Under the pieces are notes generated by a model. It made no database searches, was not told where the DNA came from, and saw nothing but the letters and a program-made list of their open reading frames with translations. A DNA stretch of 9,715 nt from Acidobacteriaceae bacterium (GTDB lineage Bacteria > Acidobacteriota > Terriglobia > Terriglobales > Acidobacteriaceae): contig PMHC01000147.1 of assembly GCA_003156495.1 (NCBI GenBank), positions 1-9,715 of the forward strand. The letters run 5' to 3'. The translations under genes and the position numbers were made by a program. Of this stretch, positions 6,502-9,715 are shown piece after piece. Position 1 is the first letter of the stretch; each line of letters opens with the position of its first letter.

Positions 6502-7452
6502 ATGACCACTGAGATTCGCGACACCGTAATCCTCGGCACCGGCTGCGCCGGACTGACGGCAGCCATCTACACCGCGCGCGCCGGCCTCAAACCGCTGGTT
6601 CTCGAAGGCCAGCAACCCGGCGGACAGCTCTCCATCACCTCGCTGGTAGAAAATTTTCCCGGCTGGCCCGAGGGCGTGCAAGGCCCCGATTTGATTGAGA
6701 ACATGCGCAAGCAGGCCGCGCGCTTCGGCGCGGAATACCGCATGGCGCAACTGGTTTCAGCCGATCTGACCGCAAATCCGATTCACCTGCAAACCTCGGC
6801 CGGTGAAATTCTCACCCGTACGCTGATCGTCGCCTCCGGCGCCAGCGCCCGCTGGCTCGGACTGCCCAGCGAAAAGGCTCTCGTCGGTCACGGCGTCTCC
6901 AGTTGCGCCACCTGCGATGGATTCTTTTTTCGCGGCAAAGAAATCGCCGTCGTCGGCGGTGGCGACTCGGCCATGGAAGAAGCTCTCTTCCTCACCCGCT
7001 TCGCATCGAAGATCACGCTGCTGCACCGCCGCGAGGCCTTCCGCGCCTCCAAAATCATGCTTGAGCGCGTCAACGCCGACCCCAAAATCGTGCTGCGCCC
7101 GAACACCGTCGTCGAAGAAGTTTTAGGCGTCGAAGAAAATGCAGTCCGCGGCCTCAAGCTGCGCGACGTGCGCACCGGCGAAATCTCCGAGCTGGCTGTC
7201 AGCGGACTCTTCCTCGGCATTGGCCACGAACCCAACGCTAAAGTTTTCGCCGGCAAAATCGATCTCGACACCGACGGCTACATCAAAACCCAGAACAATG
7301 TCTTCACCACGCACGAGGGCGCGGTGGTGCCCGGCGTTTTTGCCTGCGGCGACGTGCAAGACCGTCGCTATCGCCAAGCCATCACCGCCGCCGGCACCGG
7401 CTGCATGGCCGCTCTCGAAGCGGAAAAGTTTATCGTGGAGCAGCCCAGCTAA
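6502..7452 (+). CDS. trxB: Thioredoxin reductase (NADPH-dependent flavoprotein)
   Basis: 316 residues, about the length of E. coli TrxB. It uses NADPH and FAD to reduce thioredoxin in the cytoplasm, supporting ribonucleotide reduction and thiol repair. The FAD-binding Rossmann motif is GTGCAG (12-17, where GSGPAG is usual); PGGQL follows at 39-43. The redox-active CATC is at 135-138 in SSCATCDGFFF. The NADPH-binding motif is GGGDSA (152-157), with HRR (175-177) contacting the 2'-phosphate, GHEPN at 241-245, and the C-terminal FAD motif GVFACGDVQD (278-287) followed by RQAITAAGTGCMAA. ATG 6502 is chosen because MTTEIRDTVILGTG fits the family start; the ribosome-binding site is weak (ACGAGAA in the second tandem-repeat copy). 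No thioredoxin gene is adjacent. It converges on the DUF486 gene with a 19-base gap. Confidence 0.95.
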   Translation: MTTEIRDTVILGTGCAGLTAAIYTARAGLKPLVLEGQQPGGQLSITSLVENFPGWPEGVQGPDLIENMRKQAARFGAEYRMAQLVSADLTANPIHLQTSAGEILTRTLIVASGASARWLGLPSEKALVGHGVSSCATCDGFFFRGKEIAVVGGGDSAMEEALFLTRFASKITLLHRREAFRASKIMLERVNADPKIVLRPNTVVEEVLGVEENAVRGLKLRDVRTGEISELAVSGLFLGIGHEPNAKVFAGKIDLDTDGYIKTQNNVFTTHEGAVVPGVFACGDVQDRRYRQAITAAGTGCMAALEAEKFIVEQPS

Positions 7453-7471
7453 TCTTTACCTGCTCTGCCCC

Positions 7472-7801
7472 TTACCAGGAATGGAAGACGAAGAAGGCCG
7501 CCGCCACCAGGCAGACCGCCGCGGCGGCATGATTCCAGCGCAGATGCTGCCCAAAATAGAAGGTAACAAAAGCGCCGAAAACCACCAGCGTAATCACTTC
7601 TTGAATCACCTTAAGCTGCACCACGCTGAACCGCCCCGCGCCGAGGCGGTTGGCCGGGACCTGAAAACAATATTCCAGCAGGGCGATCAGCCAACTGACC
7701 AGTATGACCTTCCACAGCGCCTCGTGCCGGAAACGCAGGTGCCCGTACCAGGCAAAGGTCATAAAGATATTCGAGATGATTAGAAGAATGACAGTCCACA
7801 T
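7472..7801 (-). CDS. DUF486 family membrane protein (small DMT-like)
   Basis: 109 residues with four predicted membrane helices (about 3-19, 31-48, 63-84 and 91-107), in the DUF486 family, related to the drug/metabolite transporter superfamily. The family signature is clear: SNIFMTFAWYGHLRF (10-24), then LLEYCFQVPANRLG (41-54), QLKVIQEVITLVVF (62-75) and FGQHLRWNH (83-91). The substrate is unknown and transport itself is not shown for the family. The start must be ATG 7801, as an in-frame TAA lies 12 bases upstream and the N-terminus fits. The AAAAGGAG ribosome-binding site lies only one base before the ATG, which is unusually close. The gene is convergent with trxB and divergent from yggS across 80 bases. 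Confidence 0.9.
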   Translation of the reverse strand: MWTVILLIISNIFMTFAWYGHLRFRHEALWKVILVSWLIALLEYCFQVPANRLGAGRFSVVQLKVIQEVITLVVFGAFVTFYFGQHLRWNHAAAAVCLVAAAFFVFHSW

Positions 7802-7881
7802 ACTCCTTTTAGATTAGCCGCATTTCGCCGTCATCTTGTTTTCCATTGATCCGCTCCGGGCTTTAACATAAGAGCAACGCC

Positions 7882-8595
7882 GTGACTGCACTCAAAGAAA
7901 ACCTGGATCGTCTGGAAGAAGCCATCGCCGCCGCCTGCCGCGCCGCCAACCGCGCGCGCGCCGAGGTTGAGCTGATGGCCGTCTCCAAAACCTTTCCCGC
8001 CGAAGCCGTCGTCGAGGCGCTCTCGCTCAATCTCGCGCTCTTCGGCGAAAACCGCGTGCAGGAATTCACCGCCAAATCACACGAGCTGGGGGACGCGCGC
8101 CCGCGCCTGCGCTGCCATCTCATCGGTCATTTGCAATCGAACAAGAGCGCCCGCGCCGCCGAGCTTTTCGACGGCGTCGACTCGCTCGATTCGCTGCGTC
8201 TGGCCGAGCGGCTCAGCGAAGCAGCCGGCAAATGCGCCAAGCGACTACCCGTTCTGCTTGAAATCAAGCTTAGCCATGAGGCGACGAAGACCGGCCTCGA
8301 TCCGGCCTCGGCCGATGCGGCGCAACTGCTTGAGCGGTTGCCCGACCTGCCGCAGTTGGAACTGCACGGCCTGATGACTGTTGCGCCTCTCGGAGCTGGC
8401 GAACAAGGCACCCGTGACTGCTTCCGCGCGCTGCGCGCGTTGCGCGACCGCTGGGCCGCTGCCTATTCGCGCCTGAATTTCGCTGTGCTCTCGATGGGCA
8501 TGAGCGGTGATTTTGCGCTGGCCATCGCCGAAGGCGCGACGCGTATCCGCGTCGGCTCGGCGCTCTTCGGCTCACGTCCGGCGTTGCGGCCATGA
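7882..8595 (+). CDS. yggS: YggS/PROSC-type pyridoxal phosphate homeostasis protein
   Basis: 237 residues, a single-domain PLP-binding TIM barrel of the YggS/YBL036C/PROSC family. These proteins have no known catalytic activity; they bind PLP and keep vitamin B6 pools in balance. The PLP lysine is K36 in LMAVSKTFPAE, the same position as in E. coli YggS. Other signatures are FGENRVQEF (54-62), HLIGHLQSNK (79-88), LHGLMTVAP (161-169), LSMGMSGDF (203-211) and GATRIRVGSALFG (218-230). GTG 7882 is the start, with AAGAG seven bases upstream and MTALKENLDRLEEAI a normal N-terminus. The last bases overlap yggU by four (ATGA), so the two are translated from one message. Confidence 0.95.
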   Translation: MTALKENLDRLEEAIAAACRAANRARAEVELMAVSKTFPAEAVVEALSLNLALFGENRVQEFTAKSHELGDARPRLRCHLIGHLQSNKSARAAELFDGVDSLDSLRLAERLSEAAGKCAKRLPVLLEIKLSHEATKTGLDPASADAAQLLERLPDLPQLELHGLMTVAPLGAGEQGTRDCFRALRALRDRWAAAYSRLNFAVLSMGMSGDFALAIAEGATRIRVGSALFGSRPALRP

Positions 8596-8900
8596 TGCTG
8601 CGCGCCGTATCCGGCGGAGTCGCGCTTGCCGTGCGCGCACAGCCCGGCGCAAAACGCAGCGCTATTGTTGGACTTTACGGCGAAGGCTCCGCCGCTCAAC
8701 TGAAGATCGCCGTTCACGCGCAGCCGATTGAAGGCCGCGCCAACTCGGCGCTTATTGAATTTCTCGCCGCAACTTTCGACCTGCCCAAAAGCTCGGTCGA
8801 GCTGACTTCAGGCGAACTTTCGCGCGGCAAGGTTTTTCTTTTGCACTCACTCACGCTCGCCCGCGCCAACGCCGTTCTTGCGCGCTTCATCGGCCTGTAA
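8592..8900 (+). CDS. yggU: DUF167 / YggU family protein
   Basis: 102 residues of the small DUF167 family (YggU type), an alpha/beta fold of unknown role. Recognisable features are VRAQPGAKRSAIVG (14-27), LKIAVHAQPIEGRANSALIE with the conserved P-x-x-G-x-A-N loop, and LTSGELSRGKVFLL, matching the family's G-x-x-S-R-x-K. The start is ATG 8592, overlapping the yggS stop as ATGA; a second ATG at 8595 is possible. No ribosome-binding site is visible, so translation probably depends on coupling to yggS. yggS and yggU neighbours occur in many genomes, which supports a shared operon. The stop codon directly abuts the stop of murF on the other strand. Confidence 0.92.
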   Translation: MMLRAVSGGVALAVRAQPGAKRSAIVGLYGEGSAAQLKIAVHAQPIEGRANSALIEFLAATFDLPKSSVELTSGELSRGKVFLLHSLTLARANAVLARFIGL

Positions 8901-9715
8901 TCACGCGCCAGCCAACCGCTCTTTGGCGATTTCGATCGCGCGCTCCAGATGCACGCCGTGCGAGCCCTTCACCAGCACTACGTCGCCGGCACGCAGATTT
9001 TCTGCTAGCCACTGGCCAGCAGCTTCGGCGTCGCGCAAAAAAACCGCCGGCACGCCGCCCGCGCAGGCCGACGTCGCCAAATGCTCGGCGTTGCCCTGCA
9101 CGGCAACAACCACATCGATTCCCGCTTTTGCCGCGGCCTCGCCGCAAGCAGCGTGCAGCGCCGGACCGTGCTCGCCCATCTCCAACATTTCGCCAGCCAC
9201 CAGAATCCGCCGCCCCTTGGCCGGACGAGTCGCCAGCGTGCGAATCATCGATTGCAGCGCCTCGGGATTCGAATTGTAGCTGTCATTCAAAATCGTCGCG
9301 CCGTTCAACTCGATCGTCTGCCCGCGCTGATCGCCGGCGGTCAGCGACTCGAGCGCAGTCGCGGCCGCCTCCAGATCCACTCCCGCTTCCTGCGCCACGG
9401 CCAATCCCGCCGCGGCGTTCAGCGCATTGTGCGCGCCGAGCATGTGCAGCGTAAAGCTGCCCTCGCGCTCGCCAGAGCGGTAGCCGACGTGCAGCCCTTC
9501 CACATCCTCAGCGGTTGAAAGAATCTGCAGATTGGCGCACGGGCCGCTGCCGAAGTAGACGGTGCGTCCGTGAAAGTCGCGCCCGAATTGCGCGGCATAG
9601 ACATTGTCGCAATTTAAAAAGACCACGCCATTGGCCGGCAGCGCCGCCACCAATTCGAATTTAGCCCGCGCGATTCCCGCCTGTCCGTCGGCAAAGTTTT
9701 CAATGTGCGCCGTGC
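8901..9715 (-). CDS. murF: UDP-N-acetylmuramoyl-tripeptide--D-alanyl-D-alanine ligase, C-terminal part
   Basis: The visible 270 residues are the C-terminal part of MurF; roughly 190 residues, including the ATP P-loop, lie beyond the right edge. MurF joins D-Ala-D-Ala to the UDP-MurNAc-tripeptide in the cytoplasm with ATP, the last soluble step before lipid I. The fragment opens with AHIENFADGQAGIARAKFEL, matching the Mur ligase segment after the P-loop domain. It continues with LGAHNALNAAAGLAVA, ILNDSYNSNPEAL (the MurF DxYNANP-type signature, near plus 9264-9287), LVAGEMLEMGEHG and VLVKGSHGVHLERA, where KGSR is more usual. An in-frame TTG at 9653 is not the true start, since the reading frame and homology-like sequence run to the window edge. 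A dcw-type cluster may lie further right. Confidence 0.93.
   Translation of the reverse strand, partial: TAHIENFADGQAGIARAKFELVAALPANGVVFLNCDNVYAAQFGRDFHGRTVYFGSGPCANLQILSTAEDVEGLHVGYRSGEREGSFTLHMLGAHNALNAAAGLAVAQEAGVDLEAAATALESLTAGDQRGQTIELNGATILNDSYNSNPEALQSMIRTLATRPAKGRRILVAGEMLEMGEHGPALHAACGEAAAKAGIDVVVAVQGNAEHLATSACAGGVPAVFLRDAEAAGQWLAENLRAGDVVLVKGSHGVHLERAIEIAKERLAGA

Noticed and set aside
8878..9518. Plus-strand frames opposite murF
   Set aside because: They are antisense to clear MurF motifs, with Arg/Ser/Pro-rich products.
1..9715. CRISPR arrays, tRNA or rRNA genes, insertion sequences, toxin-antitoxin or defence genes
   Set aside because: No regularly spaced repeats, tRNA-like cloverleaf, transposase, integrase or defence-type domains were seen on reading both strands.

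Overview
The window is GC-rich, tightly packed chromosomal DNA from a Gram-negative, didermic bacterium. Evidence for the outer membrane is a signal-peptide beta-barrel protein ending in -YRF and a 996-residue secreted multi-domain protein. The combination of large secreted Ig-like/IPT proteins with a matrixin-like head, small beta-barrel proteins, an IclR regulator next to a Tat-exported protein, and a standard trxB/yggS/murF core suggests the Acidobacteriota. That assignment is by gene style only; no marker gene is present to prove it. No RNA gene, insertion sequence, prophage gene or CRISPR array was seen.

Layout. Positions 1-145 (minus) hold the N-terminus of a twin-arginine (Tat) signal protein that runs off the left edge. 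It is divergent from an IclR-family regulator (392-1240, plus). The AT-rich 246-bp gap between them carries a 7-bp inverted repeat placed between candidate promoters for both genes, a typical local regulator-target arrangement. Next is a DUF429-family predicted RNase H-like protein (1402-2370, plus), whose stop codon overlaps by 4 bp the stop of a convergent beta-barrel outer-membrane protein (2367-2978, minus). Upstream of that, on the same strand, is the 996-residue secreted protein (3197-6187, minus). It has a signal peptide, a matrixin-like domain whose zinc-binding histidines are all replaced, a carboxypeptidase-regulatory-like region, a PPC-like region, an IPT/TIG domain and three Ig-like domains.

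The right half is housekeeping: thioredoxin reductase trxB (6502-7452, plus), a convergent four-helix DUF486 membrane protein (7472-7801, minus), the overlapping pair yggS-yggU (7882-8900, plus), and the 3' part of murF (8901-9715, minus), which abuts yggU tail to tail with no spacer.

Most genes belong to known families. No convincing undescribed multi-gene system was found. The best leads are local: the secreted matrixin-like protein that has lost its metal ligands, two palindromic operator candidates in divergent intergenic regions, a possible short leader reading frame before iclR, a 14-bp tandem duplication at the trxB start, and a DUF429 protein that seems to lack an expected C-terminal acid.
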